A DNA stretch of 64,000 nt from Leptospira paudalimensis (GTDB taxonomy: Bacteria; Spirochaetota; Leptospiria; Leptospirales; Leptospiraceae): positions 1,904,231 through 1,968,230 of the forward strand of contig NZ_JAMQPR010000001.1 of the NCBI RefSeq assembly GCF_026151345.1, read 5' to 3'. How positions within the stretch are numbered: the first letter of the stretch is position 1; every line of letters starts with the position of its first letter. Positions 17,275-27,046 of the stretch are shown piece after piece. The notes under the pieces are model-generated. The model did no database searches, had not been told where the DNA came from, and saw only the letters and a program-made list of their open reading frames with translations. The position numbers and the translations under genes are program-made.

Positions 17275-18285
17275 TTAAGACTGGTTCTTTTTTTCCATTT
17301 CTTCAGGCCATTCTGCTTTGATTTCTAACACTTTTGGTAATACTTTCATAAACTCTTTTACCAATTGAGGATCAAAATGGGTTCCCGATTCTTTTTGTAA
17401 AAATGATAAAGCATCCTCTACTTCCCATGCTTTTTTGTATGGTCTTACGGTTGTTAGAGCATCAAATACATCTGCAATTGCAATGATCCTTCCTTCTAGT
17501 GGAATATTTTCCCCTTTTAATTGGTAAGGGTATCCAGTACCATCAAATTTTTCATGATGAGTGAGTGCTATGGATTTTGCTAATTTTAACAGACTAGAAT
17601 GGTGGTCTCCTATGATCTCCGCTCCAATTTGTGGATGGCGTTTCATGATCTGCCATTCTTCTTCCGTAAGTTTTCCTGGTTTTTGGATGATGGAATCTGG
17701 GATCCCAATTTTTCCAACATCATGCATAGGAGCTGCATTCAGAATTTCATCTGCACCTTCTTCGCTGTATCCAATGGCAAGAGCCAGTGTTTTTGAATAG
17801 TGGCTCATACGAATAACATGCATCCCCGTTTCATTGTCTTTATATTCAGAAGCCATACCCAATCTTTGGATGATTTGTAATCTTGTAATTTTCACTTCTT
17901 CACTATCCACAAGAGACAAATGAGTTTTGACTCGTGCTTTGACAATGGAGGGACTTACTGGTTTTGTAATATAATCAACAGCACCTAATTTAAATCCTTT
18001 TTCTTCATCTCCCACATCAGTGAGAGCCGTAACAAAAATCACAGGAATGTATTTGGTACTTTGGTTTTCTTTGAATCTCTGGATGAGCTCATAACCTGTG
18101 ACTTCTGGCATCATCACATCCAAAAGAATTAAATCGGGAGTTTCTCGATTTGCAAGTTCCCAACCTTTTTCCGCATCTTTTGCAAAAAAAAGGATATAAT
18201 CATTTTTAAGAATTTCGTTTAAAATTTGTAAATTTGTAGGTTCATCATCGATGATAAGGACCTTTGCTTTTAGATTGTCTTTCAT
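17275..18285 (-). CDS. Response regulator with HD-GYP phosphodiesterase domain
   Basis: This is a 336-residue protein. A receiver domain covers residues 1-125, with acidic pocket IDDE, phospho-acceptor Asp in LILLDVMMPEVTG and the Lys in DYITKPVSP. It is joined to an HD-GYP domain with MHDVGKIGIPD and HHEKFDGTGYP complete, so it should hydrolyse cyclic di-GMP. Its start codon follows the stop of the hybrid kinase gene directly (TAAATG). The kinase is therefore the obvious phosphodonor, and the pair links an extracytoplasmic or gas-type signal to c-di-GMP breakdown. Confidence 0.93.
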   Translation of the reverse strand: MKDNLKAKVLIIDDEPTNLQILNEILKNDYILFFAKDAEKGWELANRETPDLILLDVMMPEVTGYELIQRFKENQSTKYIPVIFVTALTDVGDEEKGFKLGAVDYITKPVSPSIVKARVKTHLSLVDSEEVKITRLQIIQRLGMASEYKDNETGMHVIRMSHYSKTLALAIGYSEEGADEILNAAPMHDVGKIGIPDSIIQKPGKLTEEEWQIMKRHPQIGAEIIGDHHSSLLKLAKSIALTHHEKFDGTGYPYQLKGENIPLEGRIIAIADVFDALTTVRPYKKAWEVEDALSFLQKESGTHFDPQLVKEFMKVLPKVLEIKAEWPEEMEKKNQS

Positions 18286-21200
18286 CTAAATATCTCCTAA
18301 TTGTTTCTCCAGTTTTTTCAAACTTTGAATGGATGTTTCAAAATCAAATTGTTCAATGGATTTTGTGATCGTGTGAATCTCTGCAAGAAAAGAAGGTAAT
18401 GATAGTATTTTCTCAAGTTCCTGCCAATCAGTAGGATTGAGGTTACCTTTTTCATACGAGAGGATAAGGTTCTGAATCAATTGAATTGCTTTTTTGGCAT
18501 CCAATGGATCCAAAGTTTTGTTCTCATTATCATCAGATACTGGCACTGTTTCTCTATTGCCTTGGGATAAAATTCCAAGAAGTTTTTGGAATTCCGTCTG
18601 GACCAAATTCCATAAAGAGTGGAAGTCTGATTCGTTATGAGATTCTTTTTCCCATCCTTTTAGAATTTGTAATACTGATTTTAAACCCAAATTCGAAGTG
18701 ACCCCTTTCCATTTATGGATCACTTCAGTCATTTGGCTCTGTGTTAACATTTGATTTTTGAAGTTTGGAATGGTATTCACTTGGTCACGTAAGTAATCCT
18801 GTAACACACGAATGTATTTTGTTTTGGAACCATAAATTTTAATCCCTCGATCCCAATCAATTGGAGTATCGAATGAATGGTCCAATGTACTTTGGTTTAA
18901 CAATCGATTCTGTTTCTCAATGGATTCATCCGTCATTTGTTCTGTCTTTTGACTAGGTCGTTTCAAAACCCATTTCGCAATTTCTTCGTAAAGTTCCTCT
19001 ACATCAATGGGCTTGGACACAAATCCATCCATTCCTGCCATTCTTGCTTGTTCCTTGTCCTCTTCAAATACACTTGCAGAGAGGGCAATGATAGGAGTTC
19101 GATTCCGCAAATTGGCAGATTCAAATGTACGCATTTGTTTTGTAGCTTCTAATCCATCCATCTCAGGCATTTGGATGTCCATAAGAACCAAATCAAAACT
19201 ATTTGTTTGAAATGCCTTTAATGCTTCCAATCCGTTGTGAGTTACTTGCACCTTATGTCCGTTTGTTTCCATTAAGATTTGAATGAGTTCCACATTCTGT
19301 TTGACGTCATCGGCAATGAGGACATTTAATTTAGGAAGGGAATGAAGTTCTTTATTTTGGATGAGTGTTTCTAAATTCCCTTTTTGTAATGGTAAACAAA
19401 AATAAAAATCACTCCCCTCTCCCATTTTACTTTCTACCCAAATTTTCCCACCCATCAGTTCCACCAATTGTTTGGAAATGGTCGTACCAAGGCCTGTTCC
19501 TCCAAATCGACGACTCATAGATACATCTGCTTGTGTAAATGGTTCAAAAATTTTTTCAAGTCTGTCTTCTGCAATGCCAATCCCTGTATCATGGATATGA
19601 AACATCACCTGGTTCTCCTTTGGTGTAACAGAAAGGTGAATTTTTCCTTCTTTTGTAAATTTAATCGCATTGCCTATTAAATTCGTTAAAATTTGCCGAA
19701 TGCGAAGGTTATCCCCTTTGTAATAATCTTCCAATAAATCCGAATAAAAGGTAGTAAATGTTAATCCCTTTTTCTTTGCTTCGATCGCAAACGTCGAGGA
19801 TACTTGGTCTATGAGAGAGAGTAAAGAGAAATCAAATACTTCTAACTCTACTGAGCCTCGGTCCAGTTTCGCAGAGTTCAAGATATCGTTTAACAATCGT
19901 AATAATGACTTTGCAGAATTTCGTATGGTTTCAAGATGTTTTTTTTGTGGATTGGGTAGAGGGTCTGCAAGCAAAACTTCGGTAAAACCTATGATAGCAT
20001 TCATAGGAGTACGAATTTCATGACTCATATTTGCTAAGAAGGTTGTTTTTGTGATAGAAGCCATCTCTGCCTTTTCTTTTGATTCAATAAGAGCCTCTTC
20101 AATCATTCGCCTGTCTGTGTTATCGAGTATCACTCCATCCAAAAACTTCACTTCATTGTTTTCATCATAAACAAGACCACCATATTCCAAAACCCAACGA
20201 ATGTCTCCATCTTTGTGCAAAATTCGATAATTTAATACAAATGTATCCGAGGTAGATATCGCATTTTGTATCGTGTTAGAAACGTGTTCTCTATCATCAG
20301 GATGGATGATGTCAGAAAAATTAAGAATACGATTTGGTTCTAAAAAATCACTCGCAGGATAACCTGATAAAGTAAAAATTGCATCACTTAGAAAAACAGA
20401 AGACCAATATTCATCAACCAAACAACGGTAAACTACGCCAGGGATATTTTGTATGAATGATTTTAATTGTTCTTCATTTTCCTTTAATGCATTTTCAATC
20501 ATGATTCTCTCTGAGATATCACTAATAAGCCCAACAAAAATATCGTCTTGTGGAAGTTTGGTGTGACCGATGGCAAGACGGATTGGAAATGTAGTTCCAT
20601 CTTTACGAACTGCAATGGTTTCCCTACCGATACCAATGATCTTCGCTTCTCCTGTGTTCAGATAATTGGATAAGTATCCATCATGTTCCTCGCGAAAGGG
20701 ACTTGGCATCAAAATTTTTACATTTTTACCGATGATCTCATTCGAAGACCAACCAAACATTCGTTCCGCTGTTACATTAAATTCCTGAACAATACCACGT
20801 GTATCAATCATAACGATTGCATCGGCTGCCGTTTCAATGATTGCTCTAAGCCGAGATTCACTTTTGACTAAGTTTTGGAAAAGATCCTTATAACTGATAA
20901 ATGCAATTGTTACAACGGCAGATCCAATCACAAATAAACTTCCAAAACCTACTAAAAAGGCTAAAAATAATTGGTCATTCGTGGAATTGTCTACACTGGT
21001 TCCGATGGGCACAACAAATCGAGCTGCTGCCATTCCAGTATAATGCATGCCCGATATCGCAGAACCCATCACTATTCCACTAACTAACGTTAAATAAATA
21101 CTCCTAATCTTTAGGTTTGAGTTTTTTAATCGGAATTGGATGAAAATGGATAAAATCGAAAGGGCAATGGCTACAACAAGTGAAATCAAAAAAAGAATCG

Positions 21201-21666
21201 GATCGTACATCAATTTTGGTTTCATCTGCATTGCAGACATTCCCATATAATGCATAAATCCAATGCCAACTCCAACGAGAATTCCAATGGAAACCAATTC
21301 AAATTTCGTAATTTGTTTTTTACTGAGGGTTTGCAGCGCAAAAAAAGAAGCAATAAAACTAGGAAGGATGGACAATGTTGTGATCAACTTATTGTATGTA
21401 ACTGTAGTGCATAACTCAAAGGAGATCATTCCGATGAAATGCATGGACCAAACAGCACCACCAAGAGATAAACTTGCGGTAAACAAAATCGCAAATCGAG
21501 AGAATTGATTCCTTACTTCAGAGAATCGATGTAATAAATATAAAGAAATCCAAGAAGCAAGGATGGAAATGAATATGGATAAAAGTACAAACCAAGGGTT
21601 ATAGGTTCCTTCGACAAAGTACACATTGGTGGGCGAGATGATGAAAAATTCCTGCAACAAATCCAT
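18286..21666 (-). CDS. MHYT-PAS hybrid sensor histidine kinase with receiver and HPt-like domain
   Basis: This is an 1126-residue membrane protein. In order: an MHYT sensor with seven membrane helices and the three motifs MHFIGM, MHYMGM and MHYTGM (proposed in the family to bind copper and sense O2, CO or NO); two PAS domains, the first with RMFGWSSNEIIGKNVKILMP and a PAC segment, the second with GDIRWVLEYGG; a HisKA box with FLANMSHEIRTPMNAI; an ATPase with NLIGNAIKFT and GTGLGTTI; a receiver with VLIADD and LVLMDIQMPEMDG; and a C-terminal region with IHKWKGVTSNLG that keeps the His-x2-Lys-Gly pattern of HPt domains. A full internal phosphorelay is therefore possible. The HD-GYP regulator follows without a gap. 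Confidence 0.93.
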   Translation of the reverse strand: MDLLQEFFIISPTNVYFVEGTYNPWFVLLSIFISILASWISLYLLHRFSEVRNQFSRFAILFTASLSLGGAVWSMHFIGMISFELCTTVTYNKLITTLSILPSFIASFFALQTLSKKQITKFELVSIGILVGVGIGFMHYMGMSAMQMKPKLMYDPILFLISLVVAIALSILSIFIQFRLKNSNLKIRSIYLTLVSGIVMGSAISGMHYTGMAAARFVVPIGTSVDNSTNDQLFLAFLVGFGSLFVIGSAVVTIAFISYKDLFQNLVKSESRLRAIIETAADAIVMIDTRGIVQEFNVTAERMFGWSSNEIIGKNVKILMPSPFREEHDGYLSNYLNTGEAKIIGIGRETIAVRKDGTTFPIRLAIGHTKLPQDDIFVGLISDISERIMIENALKENEEQLKSFIQNIPGVVYRCLVDEYWSSVFLSDAIFTLSGYPASDFLEPNRILNFSDIIHPDDREHVSNTIQNAISTSDTFVLNYRILHKDGDIRWVLEYGGLVYDENNEVKFLDGVILDNTDRRMIEEALIESKEKAEMASITKTTFLANMSHEIRTPMNAIIGFTEVLLADPLPNPQKKHLETIRNSAKSLLRLLNDILNSAKLDRGSVELEVFDFSLLSLIDQVSSTFAIEAKKKGLTFTTFYSDLLEDYYKGDNLRIRQILTNLIGNAIKFTKEGKIHLSVTPKENQVMFHIHDTGIGIAEDRLEKIFEPFTQADVSMSRRFGGTGLGTTISKQLVELMGGKIWVESKMGEGSDFYFCLPLQKGNLETLIQNKELHSLPKLNVLIADDVKQNVELIQILMETNGHKVQVTHNGLEALKAFQTNSFDLVLMDIQMPEMDGLEATKQMRTFESANLRNRTPIIALSASVFEEDKEQARMAGMDGFVSKPIDVEELYEEIAKWVLKRPSQKTEQMTDESIEKQNRLLNQSTLDHSFDTPIDWDRGIKIYGSKTKYIRVLQDYLRDQVNTIPNFKNQMLTQSQMTEVIHKWKGVTSNLGLKSVLQILKGWEKESHNESDFHSLWNLVQTEFQKLLGILSQGNRETVPVSDDNENKTLDPLDAKKAIQLIQNLILSYEKGNLNPTDWQELEKILSLPSFLAEIHTITKSIEQFDFETSIQSLKKLEKQLGDI

Positions 21667-22098
21667 AGCTAAAATAATAGTGCTTTAGAAAAAACGAATG
21701 TTCCTTCCCCATTCTTTGACTCTCGGTGGAGAGGGAAAGGAAGTATTTAGAATCATCAGATTTCAGTTTCCTTCGATCCGTACTATTCCTAAAAATCTGA
21801 TTGGAAACGGATCAAAAGTAATGAGATTCACTATAAAGACCAAACCTTTACCAATAAACGAATAAAGGAAAACCCATTGCCTTTCGAATATTCTGGAGAA
21901 ATCAAATTTTTCCAACTGCAAATCCTCCCAATGTACTTATCTGCATAAAGACATCTTGAATCAAAAACTCACATCCAATGTAAAACCTCATTACATATCA
22001 CAATTATCTCTAAATAAATATACCGATCGGTTCACCATTCAGCTAACATAGAAATAAAATGGGTTGCCATTCTCTTGATTCTTTCACAACTTATATAA
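21667..22098. other. Intergenic region, 432 bp
   Basis: No convincing open frame or RNA gene is seen. It separates the divergent kinase and SDR genes and so must hold both promoters. The only clear element is the palindrome at 22022-22031, listed separately. It is AT-rich throughout. Confidence 0.6.
22022..22031. promoter_or_regulatory. Candidate TetR-type operator upstream of SDR
   Basis: The perfect 10-bp palindrome ACCGATCGGT, in the context ATACCGATCGGTTC, stands 67 bp before the SDR start. This sequence type is common for TetR regulators. No regulator gene is adjacent. Confidence 0.4.
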
Positions 22099-22851
22099 AT
22101 GGATAAAAGTTTAATTGGAAAAAATGCAATTGTAACTGGCGCAGCCCTTGGAATTGGAAAAGAAACCTCTCTCCTACTTGCGAGAAAAGGTGCCAATGTG
22201 ATTGTCTCAGACATCAAAGAAGAAGAAGGGAATCGTCTAGTAAACGAAATCCAAAACTTTGGTGGGACGGCTTCGTTTGTTTATTGTGATGTCAGTCGTG
22301 AAGAAGACATCATCCAGTTAACCAATTACTTACCGAACCAAAACAAACGGATTGATATCATGGTAAATAATGCTGGTATCGCCAATAAACCAACCTTCAT
22401 GCATAAAGTTTCAACGGAAGTTTGGAATCAATTGATTTCACTTGATCTAACAAGTGTATTTTGGTGTCAAAAATATGCAACTAAACTGATGTTAGCTGAT
22501 AAGAAAGGTGGTTCCATCATCAATGTGGCATCCATTGCAGGACTTGGAGCCTCACCTTCCCTTGGGCCGTATTGTGTAGCAAAAGCAGGTGTGATTGAAC
22601 TTTCGACAACTGGTGCTTTAGAAGTAGCAAAGGCAGGAATTCGGATCAATGCAGTTTGCCCTGGTTGGACAGAAACTGCCATCCTTGATGTCGCAGGCGA
22701 ACGGGGGAAATCGGCGATGGAAAAAAACATTCCCATGGGACGATTAGGCAAACCGAGTGAAGTGGCAAATCTCATTGTTTTTTTAGCATCGGATGAATCC
22801 AGTTTTATCACAGGATCTGTGTATAAAATTGATGGTGGTACAAGGAGTTAA
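22099..22851 (+). CDS. Short-chain dehydrogenase/reductase (SDR)
   Basis: This is a 250-residue classical SDR. TGAALGIG for cofactor binding, NNAGIA, the catalytic Ser region SIINVASIAG, YCVAKAG (Tyr-x3-Lys) and the C-terminal DGGTRS end are all present. The VSDIKEEE stretch after the second strand has an Asp at its end, which favours NAD over NADP. It could be a 3-oxoacyl or hydroxyacyl dehydrogenase or act on a sugar or sterol-type substrate; the family is too broad to choose. It is monocistronic, with a candidate operator upstream and a structured region downstream. Confidence 0.92.
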   Translation: MDKSLIGKNAIVTGAALGIGKETSLLLARKGANVIVSDIKEEEGNRLVNEIQNFGGTASFVYCDVSREEDIIQLTNYLPNQNKRIDIMVNNAGIANKPTFMHKVSTEVWNQLISLDLTSVFWCQKYATKLMLADKKGGSIINVASIAGLGASPSLGPYCVAKAGVIELSTTGALEVAKAGIRINAVCPGWTETAILDVAGERGKSAMEKNIPMGRLGKPSEVANLIVFLASDESSFITGSVYKIDGGTRS

Positions 22852-22881
22852 TTTTTTTGGGAAAGGGATCAGTAGGGCTTG

Positions 22882-23000
22882 GTCTGACGAATGTCAGACG
22901 GGAGCGATTCGCGCACCCCGAATGAGCCCGGTCCCCGAATGATACGAATATAGTTTCTGATTAGAAATGAAATTTTCTATCGAATTAAATCATTCGGGGA
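22882..23000. repeat. Structured intergenic region with inverted and direct repeats
   Basis: Three elements lie in about 120 bp. They are a hairpin GTCTGAC-GAAT-GTCAGAC (22882-22899), a direct repeat CCCCGAATGA at 22917 and 22933, and long-range inverted arms TCCCCGAATGAT (22932-22943) and ATCATTCGGGGA (22989-23000). It separates two convergent genes and may serve as a bidirectional terminator, but it is GC-richer than its surroundings and could be a dispersed repeat. Confidence 0.55.
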
Positions 23001-23007
23001 TTCCCCC

Positions 23008-23868
23008 CTACCGCATTACTTCAAATAAACGGCCAAGTAAACTGTCCTGGGTTTGCATGGTTTTGGAATTGGCTTCGTAAGCACGATTCACTTCAATCAT
23101 ATCCACCATCTCAGTCACTACCGATACGTTCGATGCTTCCAAATACCCTTGTAACACTTGTGGGGCAAGGAGTTCCGGAAAGGCTGTAGGTTCTCCCGAT
23201 TCTGGAGTGTCGGAATAAAAAGAATCCCCTTCTTTGTCGAGGTGGCGCGGGTTTTCGACCGTGCGGATTTTCAATTTATCAAGTAACACTGGTTCTTCGA
23301 AACGATTTTCACTAAAATTGGTTCCGTCTTTTGGTGCCGTTCCGAGTTTGGCATTGATATATATTTCGCCATTTTCTTTCACAAGGAAGTTCCCTTGGTT
23401 CACTTGGATGGGACCTTTTTCGCCAAGGAGAGGAAATCCTTGTGGGGTCACAACAAAACCATTTTTATCAAGTACAAAACTTCCACTCCGAGTGAGACGT
23501 TCACCCCGGTTGGTAAGAACAGAAAAAAAGGCAGGTTTTTCCATTCCAGGTTGGTCTTGGACCATAAGGTCAAAAATATTGTCAGTTTTTTTCACTGCCC
23601 CTTGTTCAAAGCGAGTGTACACTTCGTTCACTTCCGCACCAAACCCCAGTTTACCGACAACAGGAGAGGTATCAAAGGAACCCATGGGAGTTTTTCCAAT
23701 CCCATCTTCAGAATAACGATGTAATAACATTTCAGGAAAGGTTTTGAAGACAGTGGTATCTTTTTTGAATGCAGTTTTATCCACATTGGCCAAATTATTG
23801 GCTATCACATCCATACGCACTTGTTGGGAAATCATCCCATTTGCACCTGTATACAATCCTCGTAACAT
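23008..23868 (-). CDS. flgF: Flagellar hook-basal body rod protein, FlgF/FlgG type
   Basis: This 286-residue protein has the rod-protein N-terminus [32 protein letters not shown] and the matching C-terminal coiled coil [29 protein letters not shown]. These two ends pack together in the axial filament. The middle domain reads [22 protein letters not shown]. The true flgG is at 32791-33588, so this divergent copy is most likely FlgF, the proximal rod; FlgF and FlgG cannot be fully separated by eye. AGGAACTT precedes the ATG. It lies apart from the main flagellar operon. Confidence 0.85.
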   Translation of the reverse strand: MLRGLYTGANGMISQQVRMDVIANNLANVDKTAFKKDTTVFKTFPEMLLHRYSEDGIGKTPMGSFDTSPVVGKLGFGAEVNEVYTRFEQGAVKKTDNIFDLMVQDQPGMEKPAFFSVLTNRGERLTRSGSFVLDKNGFVVTPQGFPLLGEKGPIQVNQGNFLVKENGEIYINAKLGTAPKDGTNFSENRFEEPVLLDKLKIRTVENPRHLDKEGDSFYSDTPESGEPTAFPELLAPQVLQGYLEASNVSVVTEMVDMIEVNRAYEANSKTMQTQDSLLGRLFEVMR

Positions 23869-23980
23869 AAGTTCCTACCTATGTTTCCAATCGACCAAAT
23901 CCCTGATTTCCCCAAGAGAAAATGCGACATAGTCAAAAAAGAGTTGAATTTTTGGGGAATTTTTCGGAAAAAAGAAGGAC

Positions 23981-24349
23981 ATGAAGTTATCTATCGGAAA
24001 CCTCCCCCAATCACTTTCGGACGATGCCCTCGAGAAACTTCTTTCCGCCCATGGAAAGGTAACACACCTACAAATCAAACGTGACAAACTCACGAAGGTT
24101 TCGCTTGGGTATGGAACCGCCGAAATGGCCGATGCAGATGCGGAAAAAGCCATCGCAAATCTCAATGGAAAGGAATTGGAAGGGAAAAAAATCGTCGTGG
24201 TCAACCAAGAAGAATTGACCAAAGCGCAAAATGAAGCCCAAAAGAAAAAAGGAAGTCCTGCTGTCGCAAAACCAACCTTTGGTAGAAACCAAACATCAGG
24301 TGGTGGCAATACAGGAGTACAACGCCGTGGTGGTTCTCGCGGGTCCTAA
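23981..24349 (+). CDS. RNA-binding protein with one RRM domain
   Basis: This is a 122-residue protein. RNP2 is KLSIGNLP at residues 2-9 and RNP1 is the SLGYGTAEM strand, with the usual betalphabeta-betalphabeta spacing, so it should bind single-stranded RNA. The tail (about 40 residues) is basic and Gly/Arg/Asn-rich, ending QRRGGSRGS, like cyanobacterial and spirochaetal Rbp proteins. AAGAAGGAC precedes the ATG. The stop codon is directly followed by the ATG of the ATP-grasp gene, suggesting a shared transcript. In other bacteria such RRM proteins are post-transcriptional or cold-response factors; the role here is unknown. Confidence 0.9.
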   Translation: MKLSIGNLPQSLSDDALEKLLSAHGKVTHLQIKRDKLTKVSLGYGTAEMADADAEKAIANLNGKELEGKKIVVVNQEELTKAQNEAQKKKGSPAVAKPTFGRNQTSGGGNTGVQRRGGSRGS

Positions 24350-25552
24350 ATGAAACAATTACATGGAAGTTATCTCTCCGTGGGTGCCGGGGAGAACCAA
24401 ATCCCTCTCATTCGTGCAGCGAAACAAAGAGGACTTAAGGTCATTGCTGTGGATACCAATCCAATGGCACCTGGCCTCGTTGAGTGTGATATTAAAATAT
24501 TAGAATCTACTCACGAATACCGTAAAATTTTACACGCAATGGGTAAGGTCCCCCTTCCCTACAAATTATTGGGAGTGGGTTCGCGGTCTTACGGCAAAGC
24601 AGTGTATACCGTTTCGTATCTTGCTGAAAAATTAAAACTACGAGGGAATCCAAGAGAAAGTACAAACCTTTTTTTAGACAAAGAAAAGTTTAAACAATCG
24701 GTTTCCAAGTATGGAATTCCAGTTCCATCATTGATTCCCACTTCTGTTTCACCCAAATCGAAAGATAAAAAATTAGATCTGCAATTCCCTATGATTGCCA
24801 AACCCAAAGAAGGATCAGGCAAAAAAGGAATCACTGTCATTGAATCAGAAGTTGATTATAAAAAATTCTTAAAAAACAAATCGAATGAGACGTATTTAAT
24901 CGAACCTTACACTCCAGGGGAAGAGGTGACTGTCCTTGGGTTTGTCATCAATAAACGATTTTATTTAGTATCACTTACAGACAAAGTAACAACGGGGATT
25001 CCTCATTTTATGGAAGTGGCGCACATTGCACCTTCGCAACATTTAACAATGGCAGGAGAATTAAAAATGATCTGCCAGAGTATTGTGACAGCCTGTAAAT
25101 TAAAAACAGGACCTTTTGTTGCAGAATTTAAAATCACAAAAAATAAAGAATGTATTCTCATTGAAGCAACACCTGAAGTGGGTGGTGAGTTTTTAGCCGA
25201 CCAACTTTTACCTGCTCATTACGGGTATGATTATTTTAAGGACTTACTTTCTGTCACCATCGGTGAAAAAACAAGACCTGAATTTTTAAAAACACCTGGA
25301 AAAGGAATCACTCATTCAGGTATCTTTTTTATCCTTCCTTCCACCAAACAAAAAAAGATGACGGATCCAAAAGGATTCGTTCCTAATTCGATGGAAACTT
25401 TGTTCTTCCAAAAACAGTTGATTCCTACAGGGACAAGTTTGGACTCACGAGAAGGAAACCATAGACGAACGTTTGTTTTTGGAATCTCTACCAAACAAAA
25501 TATTTCCCAAAAAGACTGGTATAGGTCAATCCTTGACCGATTGGAAACATGA
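24350..25552 (+). CDS. ATP-grasp domain ligase of unknown substrate
   Basis: This 400-residue protein has a PurK/carbamoyl-phosphate-synthase-like layout. A Rossmann-type pre-ATP-grasp domain (residues 1-105, with GAGENQIPLIRAAKQRGL) is followed by the ATP-grasp fold with FPMIAKPKEGSGKKGI (K151), a hinge LIEPYTPGEEVTV and the metal-binding carboxylates E259, E272 and E276 in FVAEF and IEATPEVGGEF. Such enzymes join a carboxylate to an amine or thiol through an acyl-phosphate. The substrate is not evident. Its ATG abuts the RRM stop, and its own stop overlaps the next methyltransferase by 4 bp. Confidence 0.85.
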   Translation: MKQLHGSYLSVGAGENQIPLIRAAKQRGLKVIAVDTNPMAPGLVECDIKILESTHEYRKILHAMGKVPLPYKLLGVGSRSYGKAVYTVSYLAEKLKLRGNPRESTNLFLDKEKFKQSVSKYGIPVPSLIPTSVSPKSKDKKLDLQFPMIAKPKEGSGKKGITVIESEVDYKKFLKNKSNETYLIEPYTPGEEVTVLGFVINKRFYLVSLTDKVTTGIPHFMEVAHIAPSQHLTMAGELKMICQSIVTACKLKTGPFVAEFKITKNKECILIEATPEVGGEFLADQLLPAHYGYDYFKDLLSVTIGEKTRPEFLKTPGKGITHSGIFFILPSTKQKKMTDPKGFVPNSMETLFFQKQLIPTGTSLDSREGNHRRTFVFGISTKQNISQKDWYRSILDRLET

Positions 25553-26157
25553 AAAACGTCTGGGACAAACACTACGAAAGACCAAAATCAAAACTAAATT
25601 TCCCCGATGAGAATCTTGTACGCCTACTCTCCAAAATTGATCCCCCAAATCGGAAAGCGTTAGACTTTGGTTGTGGGTCAGGAAGGCACTCAGTCCTTTT
25701 ACAAAGTTTTGGATACGAAGTAAAGGCATGTGATAATGCCAAAACAACCATTGATTTACTAACAAAATCGGAACCATCCATAAAGTTCCTGCACACTCCA
25801 AACCTCCCATTACCATTTGGACCAGAGGAATTTGCAGTGATTGTCAGTTGGGGAGTATTTCATTATAACAACCGAAGTGATGCAAAAGAACTCCTCGCTT
25901 CTCTTTACCATTCTTTAACACCAAACGGGTATTTGCTTGGTTCCATTCGAGCCGAAGGAGATACACATTTAGGCTTAAGCCAAGGAACAATCAACCTAAT
26001 TGATCTTAGTGGTGGGTATGCCGAGACATATTCCCTCTCTGACCTAAAAGATTTTTTATCAATCTTTTCCGAAGTTTCAATTGGTTATACAGAAAGAACT
26101 CCCCTCGGAAAACTCACAGAACGAATTTGCCACTGGTTTTTCCTTGCGAAAAAATAA
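25549..26157 (+). CDS. Class I SAM-dependent methyltransferase
   Basis: This is a 202-residue protein of about the minimal methyltransferase size. Motif I is LDFGCGSGRHSVLLQSFG (SAM loop) at about residues 40-57. The acidic residue ending strand 2 is in VKACDN, and motif IV/post-I region reads FAVIVSWGVFHYNN. The family is that of small cytosolic methyltransferases acting on metabolites or tRNA. It overlaps the ATP-grasp gene by ATGA and the following methyltransferase by a TAATG junction, so the three are translationally coupled. Confidence 0.88.
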   Translation: MKNVWDKHYERPKSKLNFPDENLVRLLSKIDPPNRKALDFGCGSGRHSVLLQSFGYEVKACDNAKTTIDLLTKSEPSIKFLHTPNLPLPFGPEEFAVIVSWGVFHYNNRSDAKELLASLYHSLTPNGYLLGSIRAEGDTHLGLSQGTINLIDLSGGYAETYSLSDLKDFLSIFSEVSIGYTERTPLGKLTERICHWFFLAKK

Positions 26158-27038
26158 TGGATGAGATGGATTCTTTAAGAAAAGAATGCCCTCTCCAAGG
26201 TGAATGTGATTGGAAACCACTTTACCAAACACAAGGCCAATACAAAGGCCTATCTATTGTAGAATGCCAAACTTGCAAACTCCAAGCACTTTCACCAAGG
26301 CCCAACCAAAAAGAATTATACACACAAGAGTATTACCAAGGAAAAGCAGATTACACCTATATCGATGAACGAGAACAAAAACCTTTTTTTCGTTTTGTAT
26401 GGAAGGCAAGGATCCAAAACATCAAACGGTTTCGTCCAACTGGCCACTTTTTAGACATTGGTTCTTCCTTTGGTGGATTTTTGGAAGTGGCAAGGGAAGA
26501 AGGATATTCTATCCAAGGAGTGGAAATCTCAACGTATGCAGCTAGTTATGCGAATGAAAACCAAATCCCTACATTCAATGGCAATCTGTATGAGGCAAAT
26601 TTTCCAAATCAAAGTTTTGATGTGATCACGATGGTCGAAGTGATCGAACACATTGAAAATCCCATCCTATTTTTCCAAGAATTAACAAGAATTTTAAAAC
26701 CTGGTGGGTTATTACTTCTACAAACTGCTAATTTTGAAGGTTGGCAAGCTAAAACAGAAGGTTCCAGTTACCATTATTATATGCCAGGTCATGTCTTTTA
26801 TTACTCTGATACCCTGTTAAAAAAAATATTGACTCAACTTGGATTTGGAAGTTTCGTATCTTACTTCGGTGTGGATTTTCCATTAATGGCTAAACTCAAA
26901 AAAGTAAGGGGTTCCTTCCGGACATGGAAAGATTACCTGAAATGGTTTCGCATTTCCTATTATCATTTTGTATCCAAAATGAAACGGAATGGATTTCCTC
27001 TCACCTCTAGTTATGTTTTGTATGCATTTAAAAAATAG
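26157..27038 (+). CDS. Class I SAM-dependent methyltransferase with N-terminal Cys-rich segment
   Basis: This is a 293-residue protein. The N-terminus has two Cys pairs (CPLQGEC and CQTC), a zinc-ribbon-like pattern seen in some sugar and lipid methyltransferases. The SAM fold follows: FLDIGSSFGGFLEVAREEG as motif I, GVEIS as strand 2, and FDVITMVEVIEHIENP with LKPGGLLLLQTAN, the UbiG/UbiE-like layout. I chose ATG 26157, which shares its A with the upstream stop (TAATG); ATG 26127 upstream would overlap the previous gene. The BrkB gene starts 8 bp after its stop. Confidence 0.85.
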   Translation: MDEMDSLRKECPLQGECDWKPLYQTQGQYKGLSIVECQTCKLQALSPRPNQKELYTQEYYQGKADYTYIDEREQKPFFRFVWKARIQNIKRFRPTGHFLDIGSSFGGFLEVAREEGYSIQGVEISTYAASYANENQIPTFNGNLYEANFPNQSFDVITMVEVIEHIENPILFFQELTRILKPGGLLLLQTANFEGWQAKTEGSSYHYYMPGHVFYYSDTLLKKILTQLGFGSFVSYFGVDFPLMAKLKKVRGSFRTWKDYLKWFRISYYHFVSKMKRNGFPLTSSYVLYAFKK

Positions 27039-27046
27039 GACAGTTT

